Notes under the pieces: model-generated
Databases searched by the model: none
The model's input: only the letters and a program-made list of their open reading frames with translations
Told to the model about the DNA's origin: nothing
Program-made: the position numbers and the translations under genes
From: Corallococcus sp. NCRR
Lineage (GTDB): Bacteria; Myxococcota; Myxococcia; Myxococcales; Myxococcaceae
Reading direction: 5' to 3'
Assembly (NCBI RefSeq): GCF_026965535.1
Contig: NZ_CP114039.1
Location: 9,283,461 to 9,347,460 of the forward strand
Length of the DNA stretch: 64,000 nucleotides
In this document: piece after piece, positions 26,771-35,571 of the stretch
How positions within the stretch are numbered: the stretch's first letter is position 1
How the letters are laid out: the number at the start of each line of letters is the position of its first letter

Positions 26771-27886
26771 TCACGGCTGGGGCGGCTTCGGGGGCTTCGG
26801 CGCGGGGGTGACGCGGGCGCCGGTGAAGCGCAGCAGCTCGTCCATCAGGAGGCGGCGGCCCCGCTCCGGCCGCTCGAGGTGCACGAAGTGCGTCGCGCCC
26901 GGGAGCACCACGGCCTTCACGCTGGCCGCGTGGTTCAGGTGCTCCTGGAGGCGCGTGACGTCCTCCGGCCGGCTCCAGAAGTCATTCTCCGCGCGCAGGA
27001 TGAGCACCTTCCCCGTGATGGACGCGCCGTCCCACAGCTGCCGGCCCGTGGCCAGGTAGAAGCTGTCCTCCAGCGCCCCGGACGGCGCCCGGAAGGCGAA
27101 CGGCGTGCGGGACGGCCCCAGCGGATCACTCGTGACCGCCTCACGCTGGAACGACGCCGCCACCTCCGGGTCCCTCCACTTCACCCGCTCCTCCTCCGAC
27201 TCTGGTAGCTGCCGGTCCCACACCGCCATCAGCGACGCGCCCGTGTTCCAGCGGTAGGCGCCCATGCCCTCCGCGTTGAAGTGTCCCGGCCGCTTCGGGT
27301 CCTCGAAGTCCGTGCCCCTGCCCAGCATCTTGTGCTCCGCGCTGCCCGCGTACAGCGCGTTGAGCATCACCAGGTGGCTGACGTTGTCCGGGTGGAGGCT
27401 GGCGTACATGCCCGCCCAGTGACCTCCCGTGGCCCAGCCCACCAGCCCCACGCGGCGCTGCCCCGTGCGCGCCTTCACCCAGCCCACCACCGCGTGCACG
27501 TCCTGCACGACCTCATGTGAGCCCACCAGGGGCCGGCCCTTCGCGGGCGTGCTCATGGCCAGGGGCCGCGTGGAGCCGCCATAGCCGCGCGCATCCATGA
27601 GGTACACCGCATGCCCCGCGCGGGCCAGCTCCGCCGCGATGGAGCCGCCCTCGACGGGCAGGTCGAACGAGGCGCGCCCCGGCACCCGCGCGCCGTGCAG
27701 GAGGATGAGCGGCGGCAGGTTGGCCACCTGCATGCCCGCGTCCTTCACCTCGCGCACGGACACCTCGATGCCCTCCTCCGACGGCACCAGGAACTCCGCG
27801 CGCGTCACCTCCGCCCGCGCGCTGGCCCCGGCCAACGCGCCCAGCAGCACCAGCATCCGGATCACGGCCGCGCCTTCTCGATGCAT
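26771..27886 (-). CDS. Exported alpha/beta-hydrolase-fold protein lacking the nucleophile serine
   Basis: Protein of 371 residues with signal peptide (AAVIRMLVLLGALAGASARA); 27886 is chosen as start because the frame's first Met (27910) adds only extra charged residues, and 27856 is also possible. The fold is clear: oxyanion strand PPLILLHGARVPG, YLMDARGYGGST, and the nucleophile elbow. However, the elbow reads VGLVGWATGGHWAG: the G-x-Ser-x-G serine is alanine (codon GCC). The acid (LRAENDFW) and histidine (GATHFVHLE) positions are kept. It is therefore either catalytically dead, a binding protein, or works by another mechanism. The C-terminus is a Pro/Lys-rich tail. Confidence 0.8.
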   Translation of the reverse strand: MHREGAAVIRMLVLLGALAGASARAEVTRAEFLVPSEEGIEVSVREVKDAGMQVANLPPLILLHGARVPGRASFDLPVEGGSIAAELARAGHAVYLMDARGYGGSTRPLAMSTPAKGRPLVGSHEVVQDVHAVVGWVKARTGQRRVGLVGWATGGHWAGMYASLHPDNVSHLVMLNALYAGSAEHKMLGRGTDFEDPKRPGHFNAEGMGAYRWNTGASLMAVWDRQLPESEEERVKWRDPEVAASFQREAVTSDPLGPSRTPFAFRAPSGALEDSFYLATGRQLWDGASITGKVLILRAENDFWSRPEDVTRLQEHLNHAASVKAVVLPGATHFVHLERPERGRRLLMDELLRFTGARVTPAPKPPKPPQP

Positions 27887-28119
27887 GAGCACCCTGCCCT
27901 CCCGCTCCATGGACCGCGATCCTGCCAGGAGCCGCGCGCGAGCACACCCAAGGCACGTGAGCCTGGCGCACGTGCGTCAAAGGAGCACAGGCAGGCAAGT
28001 GTCCTTTTCGCGCGGGGGAGGTGGGGGCCCGCCGCGAAACGGATGGCGCAACGCCCGCGCGTGTGGTGTCACCCTCCTGCCGGGCACACGCACCGCCCGC
28101 GCTGGAGGTCACCCACGCC

Positions 28120-28860
28120 ATGCAGGACGTCGACATCAAGACCGCGGATGGAGTGATGGACGCGAAGCTGTTCCAGCCGGAGGGCTCCGGGCCGTGGCCG
28201 GCGGTCATCATGATTCCGGATGCCTTTGGCATCCGGCCCGTCTTCGAGGACATGGCCCGGCGCCTGTCGAAGTCCGGCTACGTCGTGCTGCTGCCCAACG
28301 TGTTCTACCGGGAGGGGCACAGCTCGAAGCTGGAGCTCGCCCATGGCTCCTTCGCGGACGAGGCCTTCCGCAAGCGCCTCTACGGCCTCATCAGCGCGCT
28401 GACGCCGGAGCGCCTGAAGCTGGACGCGGGCTCGGAGCTGGACTTCCTCGCCCGGCAGCCCTCCGTGAAGGGCCCGAAGGCGGGCGTGGCCGGCTACTGC
28501 TTCAGCGGCGGCATCGCCGTGCGCATGGGCGCGGACTTCCCGGACCGCATCGGCGCGGTGGCGTCCTCCCATGGCGGCCGCCTGGCCACGGACTCGCCCG
28601 ACAGCCCCCACCGCCTGGTGAACCAGGTGAAGGGTGAGCTGTACTTCGGCCACGCGGACAACGACAACTCCATGCCCGCGGACGCCATCCGCACGCTGGA
28701 GGCGGCGCTGAAGGACGCGGGCGTGAAGTACCGCTCGGAGCTCTACCCCGGCGCGCAGCACGGCTATTCGGTGCCGGGCACGCCCCAGTTCAACGCGGAG
28801 GTCGCGGAGACGCACTGGAAGCGGCTCGAGGACCTCTTCGGCCGCACGCTGAAGGCCTGA
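28120..28860 (+). CDS. Dienelactone hydrolase family protein
   Basis: Cytoplasmic hydrolase of 246 residues. The start at 28120 follows GGAGG; the frame runs to 28021 but the longer start is unlikely. The catalytic Cys is in GYCFSGGIAVRMG (the dienelactone hydrolase G-x-C-x-G-G pattern), the acid in YFGHADNDNSMP, and the His in PGAQHGYSVPG. N-terminal strands PAVIMIPDAFGIRPVFEDMA are typical. It lies 13 bp before an MHS transporter gene, suggesting co-transcription and a role in using an imported carboxylic acid or lactone. Confidence 0.88.
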   Translation: MQDVDIKTADGVMDAKLFQPEGSGPWPAVIMIPDAFGIRPVFEDMARRLSKSGYVVLLPNVFYREGHSSKLELAHGSFADEAFRKRLYGLISALTPERLKLDAGSELDFLARQPSVKGPKAGVAGYCFSGGIAVRMGADFPDRIGAVASSHGGRLATDSPDSPHRLVNQVKGELYFGHADNDNSMPADAIRTLEAALKDAGVKYRSELYPGAQHGYSVPGTPQFNAEVAETHWKRLEDLFGRTLKA

Positions 28861-28873
28861 GCCCCGAAGCCCG

Positions 28874-30154
28874 ATGTCCACCGTCCGGCAGCGGCTGCTC
28901 TCCATCTTCGGCGGCTCGGTGGGCAACCTCATCGAGTGGTACGACTTCTACGTCTACTCCGCGTTCTCGCTGTACTTCGCGCAGGCGTTCTTCCCGGACG
29001 CGGATCCGCTGGTGCGGCAGCTCAACACCGCCGGGGTGTTCGCGCTGGGCTTCCTCATCCGGCCGGTGGGCGGCTGGATGATGGGGCTCTACGCGGACCT
29101 CCGGGGCCGGAGGTCCGCGCTGACGTTGTCCGTCACGCTGATGTGCCTGGGCTCGCTCGTCATCGCCGTGTGCCCCACGTACGCGAGCATCGGCGTGGCG
29201 GCGCCCATGGTGCTGATGCTCGCGCGGCTGCTCCAGGGCCTCTCGCTGGGCGGTGAGTACGGCACCAGCGCCACCTACCTGAGCGAGGTGGCCACCTCCC
29301 GCCACCGGGGCTTCTACAGCTCCTTCCAGTACGTCACGCTCATCATGGGCCAGTTGCTGGCCACGCTGACGCTGCTGGTGTTGCAGCGGGGGGTGTTGAC
29401 GGGCCCGCAGTTGGAGGCCTGGGGCTGGCGCATCCCGTTTGGCATTGGCGCGGCGCTGGCCATCTTCGGCTTCTACATGCGCCGCAACATGGTGGAGACG
29501 GAGGCCTTCACCCGCGAGGCCGCGAAGAAGTCCGAGCACCACCCCATGCGGGAGCTGTTGCGCCACCCGAAGGAGATCGCCGTCGTGGTGGGGCTCACCA
29601 TGGGCGGGACGCTGGCCTTCTACACGTACACCGTCTACATGCAGAAGTTCCTGGTGAACTCCGTGGGGCTGACGCGGGACGAGGCCACGCTCATCTCCGC
29701 GGGCTCGCTGTTCCTCTACATGTTCCTCCAGCCGGTGCTGGGGTTCGTCTCCGACCGGGTGGGCCGCAGGCCGGTGCTGATGGGGTTCGGCGTGCTGGGC
29801 ACGCTGTGCACGGTGCCGCTGCTCACGGCGCTGACGCGGACCAAGGACGCCTTCACCGCGTTCCTGCTGGTGCTCGCCGCGCTGGTCATCCTCTCCGGCT
29901 ACACGTCCATCAACGCCGTGGTGAAGGCGGAGCTGTTCCCCGCGCGCATCCGCGCCCTGGGCGTGGGGCTGCCCTACGCGCTGACGGTGTCCCTCTTCGG
30001 CGGCACCGCGGAGTACGTGGGCACGCGCCTGAAGCTGGCCGGGCACGAGCCGTGGTTCTTCTGGTACGTCACGGCCTGCATCTTCTGCTCGCTGCTCGTC
30101 TACACGGTGATGCCAGACACGCGGCGCCACAGCCGCATCGACGCCGCGTCCTGA
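28874..30154 (+). CDS. MFS transporter, metabolite:H+ symporter (MHS) family
   Basis: Inner-membrane transporter of 426 residues with twelve predicted helices. The N-terminus SVGNLIEWYDFYVYSAFSLY is a hallmark of the MHS branch (KgtP, ShiA, ProP-like), as is GFLIRPVGGWMMG in TM2. The loop GLYADLRGRRSAL is the MFS motif A, and FVSDRVGRRPVLMGFG its second copy; TM5 contains GQLLATLTLL. These carriers import dicarboxylates, 2-oxoglutarate, shikimate or citrate with protons. It follows a dienelactone hydrolase closely, so a linked catabolic role is plausible. The substrate cannot be fixed from sequence. Confidence 0.9.
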   Translation: MSTVRQRLLSIFGGSVGNLIEWYDFYVYSAFSLYFAQAFFPDADPLVRQLNTAGVFALGFLIRPVGGWMMGLYADLRGRRSALTLSVTLMCLGSLVIAVCPTYASIGVAAPMVLMLARLLQGLSLGGEYGTSATYLSEVATSRHRGFYSSFQYVTLIMGQLLATLTLLVLQRGVLTGPQLEAWGWRIPFGIGAALAIFGFYMRRNMVETEAFTREAAKKSEHHPMRELLRHPKEIAVVVGLTMGGTLAFYTYTVYMQKFLVNSVGLTRDEATLISAGSLFLYMFLQPVLGFVSDRVGRRPVLMGFGVLGTLCTVPLLTALTRTKDAFTAFLLVLAALVILSGYTSINAVVKAELFPARIRALGVGLPYALTVSLFGGTAEYVGTRLKLAGHEPWFFWYVTACIFCSLLVYTVMPDTRRHSRIDAAS

Positions 30155-30207
30155 AGCGCCGGGGGGTCATGCCAGTCCCGGGAGGAGCGTGCTAAACGCG
30201 CGCGCCC

Positions 30208-31611
30208 ATGACGTCCCCACTCCTGACGCTTCCCCTGCTGCTGTGCCTGGGACAGGCCCCTGAAGCCATACCCACCGAGGCGCCCTTCCAGGCGCGGCTG
30301 TCCTTCTACGGCACCGACGAGGACATCGACGCCCCGGAATCCCCCGCCGCCACCTCCTTCCACGCGGCGCTGGAAGGACATACGCCGGAGCTCGCGTCGG
30401 GTCTGCGCGCGGAGGCCGCGCTGTCGTTCTTCCTCATCACGGGGGGCTCGCCGGGCATTGGCTTCTCGGACAATGGCAGCACCATCCGGGTGCGCTACCG
30501 GCCCTCGGGCTGGGAAGCAGGAGAGGGGCTCTCCGTGGGGGTCCACCCCATGTCCACGTCCCGGCTCTACATGGGCTTCACCTACCCGGTGACGTGGGAG
30601 CGGCAGGCCTTCCCGCGCCGCTCGGCCGCCGAGTCCGCGCTGGAGCTGCGCCTGTCCCGGCGGCGGTGGGACGCCTTCGTGGCGCTCAAGTCCGCCCCTG
30701 TGCTCGACGACCTGGAGCTGGAGGTTTCGCGCCGCTACGCCCTGCTCGCGGGCGGCTTCCTGGACGTCACACCCGAGGTGCGGCTGGCCGCGAAGGGCAC
30801 CGTGCTCGACCGGGGACAGATTCCCGGCGTCGCGAACCTGGGAATCGAGATGCACGTCCCCGTGCGCGGGGCCTCGCTGGGCGCGGTCTGGCACCGGGGC
30901 GCCCCCATCGGGAACAACGTCGACCTGAAGCTCTACACGGGCGACCCGACCTTCTTCGAGCGCTTCTTCCAGCCCGAGACCTACCCCGGCGGCTTCGCCG
31001 CGTCGGTGTCGCTGGAAGGCAGCATCGTGTCCCAGGGCCTGCATGATCGGGAATCCGACCCGCCCCAGCGGCGCACCCAGACGTCGGGGGCCGGAGCCCT
31101 GGAGGCCCGGGTGAAGCAGGGCTTCTGGCGGGCGCATGCGCTGGCCTACGTCCGCTCCCTCGGCTTCATCCAGGTCGACGTGCCCGGGTTCCCTCCGTAC
31201 CAGGACTTCCTGAACGACGCGGAGACCCGCGCGGAGGTCTCCGGCACGCTGAGCAGTGATTACCACCTCCAGGACTGGGGGCTGACGCCCGGGCTGCTGA
31301 TGCGCGTCACCCGGCCTGCGTCGCTCGAGGCCGCACCGTTGGGATTCCCTGGCAGCAGTTACACCGCCGTGTTCCAGGGCCCCAACATGCTCAGCCTCCT
31401 GCCCGTGGGCGAGGACCCGAAGCTGGTGGTGACGGCGAAGGCCACGCTGCGCTGGGACCTGGGGCCGGTGGCCGGCGTGCTGGCGGAGGTCTCCTACACG
31501 CACGACCCGAACCGGACCCTCTTCGAGTCCGACGATCTCGGCGTCGCCCGGCCCGTCTTCCAGCCCGCCAACGCGGTGGGCGTCAGCGTGCTGCTCCAGG
31601 CGCGCTTCTGA
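30208..31611 (+). CDS. Putative outer membrane beta-barrel protein
   Basis: Protein of 467 residues with a short signal peptide (LLTLPLLLCLGQAPEA). The mature part is dominated by alternating hydrophobic/polar strands with aromatic ends, and the last residue is Phe (VSVLLQARF), a C-terminal signal for barrel insertion. Segments such as SALELRLSRRRWDAFVALKS and AKATLRWDLGPVAGVLAEVS are typical amphipathic strands. It is probably an outer-membrane protein of unknown function. No transporter or enzyme partner is adjacent, and the start ATG has only a weak ribosome binding site. Confidence 0.7.
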   Translation: MTSPLLTLPLLLCLGQAPEAIPTEAPFQARLSFYGTDEDIDAPESPAATSFHAALEGHTPELASGLRAEAALSFFLITGGSPGIGFSDNGSTIRVRYRPSGWEAGEGLSVGVHPMSTSRLYMGFTYPVTWERQAFPRRSAAESALELRLSRRRWDAFVALKSAPVLDDLELEVSRRYALLAGGFLDVTPEVRLAAKGTVLDRGQIPGVANLGIEMHVPVRGASLGAVWHRGAPIGNNVDLKLYTGDPTFFERFFQPETYPGGFAASVSLEGSIVSQGLHDRESDPPQRRTQTSGAGALEARVKQGFWRAHALAYVRSLGFIQVDVPGFPPYQDFLNDAETRAEVSGTLSSDYHLQDWGLTPGLLMRVTRPASLEAAPLGFPGSSYTAVFQGPNMLSLLPVGEDPKLVVTAKATLRWDLGPVAGVLAEVSYTHDPNRTLFESDDLGVARPVFQPANAVGVSVLLQARF

Positions 31612-31679
31612 CGCTGGGAGTCAGGAGGGGGGATTGGCGTCCACGCGAGGCCGGGTGCGAGGATGACGCTCCGCCCACC

Positions 31680-32171
31680 ATGCGCACTGCTTCCGCCCGT
31701 CCCCTCTCCGAGGCCGCCGTTCCCGAGTCCCCCGTCGTCCCGCTCGTCCAGCCCGTGGCCCGGCTGATGGCCCACGCCGCCGCGTGGCTGATGCTGGTGG
31801 GCCTGCTCACCGGCGGCTACGTCTCCGCGGCGATGACAGGCAAGGTGCCAGCGGATCCAGGGATGGCGCTCGCCGCGCACCTGAACGCGCTGATGGGCAC
31901 GTTCTTCCTGCTGGGCGTCGCGTGGACGCTGCCCATGCTGCGCTACGGTCCCGTGGGACAGCGGCGGCTGGCCTGGGCGGTCATCGTCGCCAACTGGGCC
32001 AACTGGGGCATCACCTGCGTGAAGGCGTGGCTGCGGGTGTCCGGCGTGGACCTCATCGGGCAGCCCGTGAACGACGCCGTGTTCGGCGCGCTCACGGTGT
32101 CCGTGGTGTTGCCCGCGCTCGTCGCCGCGGGCGCATGGGTGTACGGCTTCCGCCGCGCCGGGGCCCGCTGA
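31680..32171 (+). CDS. Four-helix membrane protein, hydroxylaminobenzene mutase/styrene-isomerase-like
   Basis: Integral membrane protein of 163 residues with four hydrophobic helices. Segments AHAAAWLMLVGLLTGGY and GMALAAHLNALMGTFFLLGV resemble the HabB-type membrane mutases, where the (N)PRMALSAHLEG stretch and following helix are conserved. The N-terminal 25 residues are soluble. If the resemblance is real, it would rearrange an aromatic or epoxide substrate, perhaps with bound haem as shown for styrene oxide isomerase. The call rests on short motifs, so treat it as tentative. It is convergent with the TPR gene, with 2 bp between stops. Confidence 0.55.
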   Translation: MRTASARPLSEAAVPESPVVPLVQPVARLMAHAAAWLMLVGLLTGGYVSAAMTGKVPADPGMALAAHLNALMGTFFLLGVAWTLPMLRYGPVGQRRLAWAVIVANWANWGITCVKAWLRVSGVDLIGQPVNDAVFGALTVSVVLPALVAAGAWVYGFRRAGAR

Positions 32172-32173
32172 CG

Positions 32174-33868
32174 TCAGAAGGCCGTGCGGGTGAGCGCGAA
32201 GTCGGAGCCTGCCCAGGCCGTCTTGAAGCGCTGCTGCACGGCGTTGGCCTCGGCCGTGCGCCCCTGGCCCTTCAACGATTGGGCGAGCCCGAAGAGCGCC
32301 CAGCCGTTGCCGGGGTTGCGGCGCAAATCTTCGCGGTACACGGCCTCCGCGGCCTTGTACTGCTTCGCGTCCAGCAGCGCCGCGCCCTGGAAGTGGCGCA
32401 CGGGGTAGAACCAGTCACTGGGCTCTGAATAGGCCAGCTGATCCGCGGCGCGCACCGCGTCCTCCCAGCGCGTCAGCGCGTCCGAGCAGCCCTGGCGCTC
32501 CGCGATGGACGCGTCGAGCACGCGCGCCGCCACGTCCAGCACGTCCTTCGCCGAATTGTTCCCGGCGGTCATCGTGTCGGGGACGCTGGCGGCCAGCTTC
32601 ACCAGCTCCGCGTGCTCCGCGCGGGCCTCCTTGAACTCCCCATTCGCCGCGAGCGCCAGTCCGTGCGCGTGCAGCCACAGCCCCGTCAGCACCGGGTACT
32701 TCGGATCCGGCCGGGGCTCCGTGAGCAGCGCGTCGTAGTGCCCGAAGCGCACCATCGCGAGCAGGGGCTCGGCGGCGAAGAAGTCCATGCCCGGCATCTC
32801 CTTCAGCATCTCCGGCGGCAGGACGTTCGCGGACTCGCGCGCGGCGCGGATGGACTCCCCCGCGCGTCCCTCCATGGAGGAGGAGAACGACAGGAAGCCC
32901 CAGTTGTGGGCCAGGTACATGGGGTAGTACCCGATGGGCTCCACCTGCCGCAGATAGTCATTGTCCGCCTGCACGGCGCGGCGGTTGCTCTCCGAGGCGT
33001 CCGCGTACCGGCCCACCCGCTGGTAGATGTGCGCCGGCATGTGCACCACGTGGCCCGCGCCGGGCATCAGCCCCGGCAGCCGGTCCGCGGCGGCCAGCGC
33101 GCGCTCGGGGTGCTCCGAGGCCTCCACGGCGTGGATGTAATAGTGATTGGCGCCCGGGTGTTTCGGCGCGCGCGCGAGCACCGACTCCAGCCGCGAGACA
33201 ATCTCCTCCGTCCCCGGCTCCGGCTTGCCCGCCAGCGTCCACAGCTTCCACGGGTTCAAGTCCATCAGGGACTCGGCGAAGAGCACCTGCACGTCGTCGT
33301 CATCCGGAAAGCGCTTCGCCACGTCGCGCATGGCGTTGGCGTAGGACTGGGAGAAGGGCTTCATCTCCTCGGGCGTGCGGGGCTCCGGCCCGCCGTAGCG
33401 CCGGGACAGCGCGCCGATGAGCGCCTGCTCCGTGGGGGTCGCCGTGGGGGCGAGCGCCTGGGCCTTCTGTAGCGCCGTCCACGCGGTCGCCGCCCGGTCC
33501 GGCAGCATGGGCACGTTGTAGTTGGGCCCGAGCACCAGGGCGACGCCCCAGAAGCAACTCGCGCACGAGGGGTCCAACTGCGCGGCGCGGGCGAACGAGC
33601 GCGCGGCCTCGTCGTGGTTGAAGGCATACGTGAGCCGCATGCCCTGGTCGAAGAAGGCCTGTGCTTCGGGCGACCGGGTCGTCACCTTCCGCTGGAAGTT
33701 CCCCAGGTTGTCGAAGAGCACCGCGCCTTCCGCGAGCGAGCTCAGGCTCGACATCGCGGAGGGCCTGCCATGCGCGCCGTGCGCGGCCGGGCTGGCATCC
33801 CGTGCTCCGGCGTACGTCCCCGGAAGAATCAGGGACGGGATGAGGATGAACAGCAGTCGCGCGCGCAT
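32174..33868 (-). CDS. Secreted TPR-repeat protein
   Basis: Protein of 564 residues with a signal peptide (RARLLFILIPSLILPGTYAG). Beyond a Ser-rich linker are tetratricopeptide-like repeats: AQAFFDQGMRLTYAFNHDEA ARSFARAAQLDPSC, then repeats near the middle and at the C-terminus (YKAAEAVYREDLRRNPGNGW ALFGLAQSLKGQGRTAEANA). A conserved DPSCASCFWGVALVLGPNYN segment contains a CxxC pair, and HYYIHAVEASEHPERALAAA follows. The architecture matches a large family of exported TPR proteins in myxobacteria and Bacteroidetes of unknown role, probably scaffolding in the periplasm. It starts at ATG 33868 after GGGGGGAC. Confidence 0.82.
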   Translation of the reverse strand: MRARLLFILIPSLILPGTYAGARDASPAAHGAHGRPSAMSSLSSLAEGAVLFDNLGNFQRKVTTRSPEAQAFFDQGMRLTYAFNHDEAARSFARAAQLDPSCASCFWGVALVLGPNYNVPMLPDRAATAWTALQKAQALAPTATPTEQALIGALSRRYGGPEPRTPEEMKPFSQSYANAMRDVAKRFPDDDDVQVLFAESLMDLNPWKLWTLAGKPEPGTEEIVSRLESVLARAPKHPGANHYYIHAVEASEHPERALAAADRLPGLMPGAGHVVHMPAHIYQRVGRYADASESNRRAVQADNDYLRQVEPIGYYPMYLAHNWGFLSFSSSMEGRAGESIRAARESANVLPPEMLKEMPGMDFFAAEPLLAMVRFGHYDALLTEPRPDPKYPVLTGLWLHAHGLALAANGEFKEARAEHAELVKLAASVPDTMTAGNNSAKDVLDVAARVLDASIAERQGCSDALTRWEDAVRAADQLAYSEPSDWFYPVRHFQGAALLDAKQYKAAEAVYREDLRRNPGNGWALFGLAQSLKGQGRTAEANAVQQRFKTAWAGSDFALTRTAF

Positions 33869-33960
33869 GAGGTCCCCCCGGGCCTGCGGTCTTTTCAGGA
33901 ACGGTGGGGGGACTGCGCGCGCGCGGCAATCCGCGTCAGGCAGGGTGTCGTCGCGAGCGC

Positions 33961-34908
33961 CTACTTCTCCAGGTCGCCGACAATCCGCCCGAGCGGCGAC
34001 GGCGTCCCCATGAACTTCTGGAAGCGGCCGCGGTCATCCGAGCCCGCGTCGAAGTTCTCGAAGTTCTGCTGGTTGCTGTTCGCGCCGGGCCGGAAGCCCG
34101 AGTAGTCCTGGCGCGCGGGCAGCCCGTGCTCGGCGCGGATGCGGTTCTCCGAGGGGGCGTTGGGCATGCGCGGCGTGGGGCGCAGGCCGACGGTCTCGAA
34201 CTCCTCCTGGAGCTGCAGGCGCGTCTCCACGGTGTCCTTCATCGCGGCCGAGTGGCTGGGGTAGCGCTTGAACACCTCCGCGTCCGAGTGCGTGCTGACG
34301 GCCAGGGGGCTGACCTGCACGCCGTTGGCGGCGCGCCAGGCGTGGACGGACTCGTGGCCCAGGCTGTTGAAGCGCTGGCTCGGCTGGTTCTCGTTGTAGT
34401 TGATGCGGCTCGCCTGGCCCGTACCCGCCTGGCCGTCCTGGCGGTACGCCGGGCGCAGCGACTGGAGCGTGCCGTCGTGGCGCGGGCGGTGCGACATGGG
34501 CATGGCCTCGTCCCGGCCGGAGTAGATGTCCGCCACCGTCAGCGGCTTGTGCGCGGTGCCCGTCGCGCCGGGGTTCACGTGCTGCGTGCGGCCGTTGAGC
34601 TCCGTCAGCATCTGGTTGCCCACGGGGCGGCTCATCAGCGTGTGCGTGGAGTTGCGCGCGTCCTGCGTGAAGTCCGCGAAGTCCGCGCCGGACTGACGGC
34701 TGTCACGGCGGGTCCGGATGCCCGGCAGGTCCGGGTGCACCACGCCGTGGTCCGCCGGCTTGAGCTTGCTCTTGCCATCCTGAAGCTCCAGCGCAGAGGG
34801 CGCCTTCCGGGGCGTCACCGTCTCCAGCTTCGGAGGCGCGCTGGGGCTGCGCGTGCGGGAGCCGGAGGAGAGGGACGGCGCGGAGAAGGAGGAGGAGCGG
34901 AGCTTCAT
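33961..34908 (-). CDS. M91-like zinc metallopeptidase, effector type
   Basis: Protein of 315 residues; ATG at 34908 (MKLRSSSFSAPSLSSGSRTR) is chosen over the longer frame because its N-terminus is Ser/Arg-rich like secreted effectors and the extra residues overlap the promoter region. It has no signal peptide. The zinc motif is SLGHESVHAWRAANG (HExxH at about 196-200), with TVADIYSGRDEAMP before it. The layout resembles the M91 family (NleD/HopH1-type), which is common in myxobacteria. Such proteins are usually injected into other cells. It is transcribed away from a small Cys-rich exported protein. No secretion genes are nearby, so the delivery route is unknown. Confidence 0.72.
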   Translation of the reverse strand: MKLRSSSFSAPSLSSGSRTRSPSAPPKLETVTPRKAPSALELQDGKSKLKPADHGVVHPDLPGIRTRRDSRQSGADFADFTQDARNSTHTLMSRPVGNQMLTELNGRTQHVNPGATGTAHKPLTVADIYSGRDEAMPMSHRPRHDGTLQSLRPAYRQDGQAGTGQASRINYNENQPSQRFNSLGHESVHAWRAANGVQVSPLAVSTHSDAEVFKRYPSHSAAMKDTVETRLQLQEEFETVGLRPTPRMPNAPSENRIRAEHGLPARQDYSGFRPGANSNQQNFENFDAGSDDRGRFQKFMGTPSPLGRIVGDLEK

Positions 34909-35169
34909 GGTGGGCCTCGGAATGCGAAGACGTCGTGTGCCCTCCCCTACAGCAACCGTCGTGCCGCCCCCGGAGCGCATGTCCCTCACGTGATTCCAGT
35001 GGGTTGGCCCGCGCCTGGAGGCCCGGCCCTGATGTCCGCCGTCAGGGGCTGATGGCCGCGGTCACCAGGGGGCGCGCGGGCCCATCCCGGACAGCCATGT
35101 TAATTTGGTGTTCCCAGGATTCCCCATGCAGTGCCGCATGGCTTCACTGGGAGGAACGAGCCCGCCGCC

Positions 35170-35571
35170 ATGTCATCGTCCCGTCGAAGCCTGTCCTGGA
35201 GTGTCGCCGTCCTGTTGTCCTTCGCGGCCACCGCGGCCTTCGCGGAGCCGTCCGCGCCGGCCCTGGAGATGGCCACGCAGGCGGTGTGTGCCGCCAGCGA
35301 CGCGTCGGAGGCGCTGGCCTCCGAGCCCACGCCCGAGGAGGCCGCGGGCCTGCTCTGTATCTCCGTCCGGTGCTCCTCGGTGGATGACTGCTGGAACGCG
35401 TGTCCCAACGCGCAGTCCGTGGCGTGTACGCGCAACGCCTGCTCCTACCAGCTCCCGGGTGGCGGCGGTGGCGGCGGCCCGACGTGCCCGTCCACCCGCT
35501 GTATCGACGACTCGGATTGCGTCTGCGGCACGACGCAGGGGTGGTGCAACAACCGCGCGTGCGCCTACTAG
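35170..35571 (+). CDS. Small Cys-rich secreted protein
   Basis: Protein of 133 residues. The ATG at 35170 after GGGAGGAACGAG gives a clean signal peptide (SWSVAVLLSFAATAAFA). The mature part contains 12 cysteines, most in two clusters separated by a poly-Gly linker: SVRCSSVDDCWNACPNAQSV and STRCIDDSDCVCGTTQGW. The repeated Cys-SV/ID-Asp-Asp/Ser-Asp-Cys pattern suggests two small disulfide-knotted modules. It is probably secreted to the periplasm or medium. The stop codon overlaps the stop of the next gene on the other strand. Confidence 0.65.
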   Translation: MSSSRRSLSWSVAVLLSFAATAAFAEPSAPALEMATQAVCAASDASEALASEPTPEEAAGLLCISVRCSSVDDCWNACPNAQSVACTRNACSYQLPGGGGGGGPTCPSTRCIDDSDCVCGTTQGWCNNRACAY

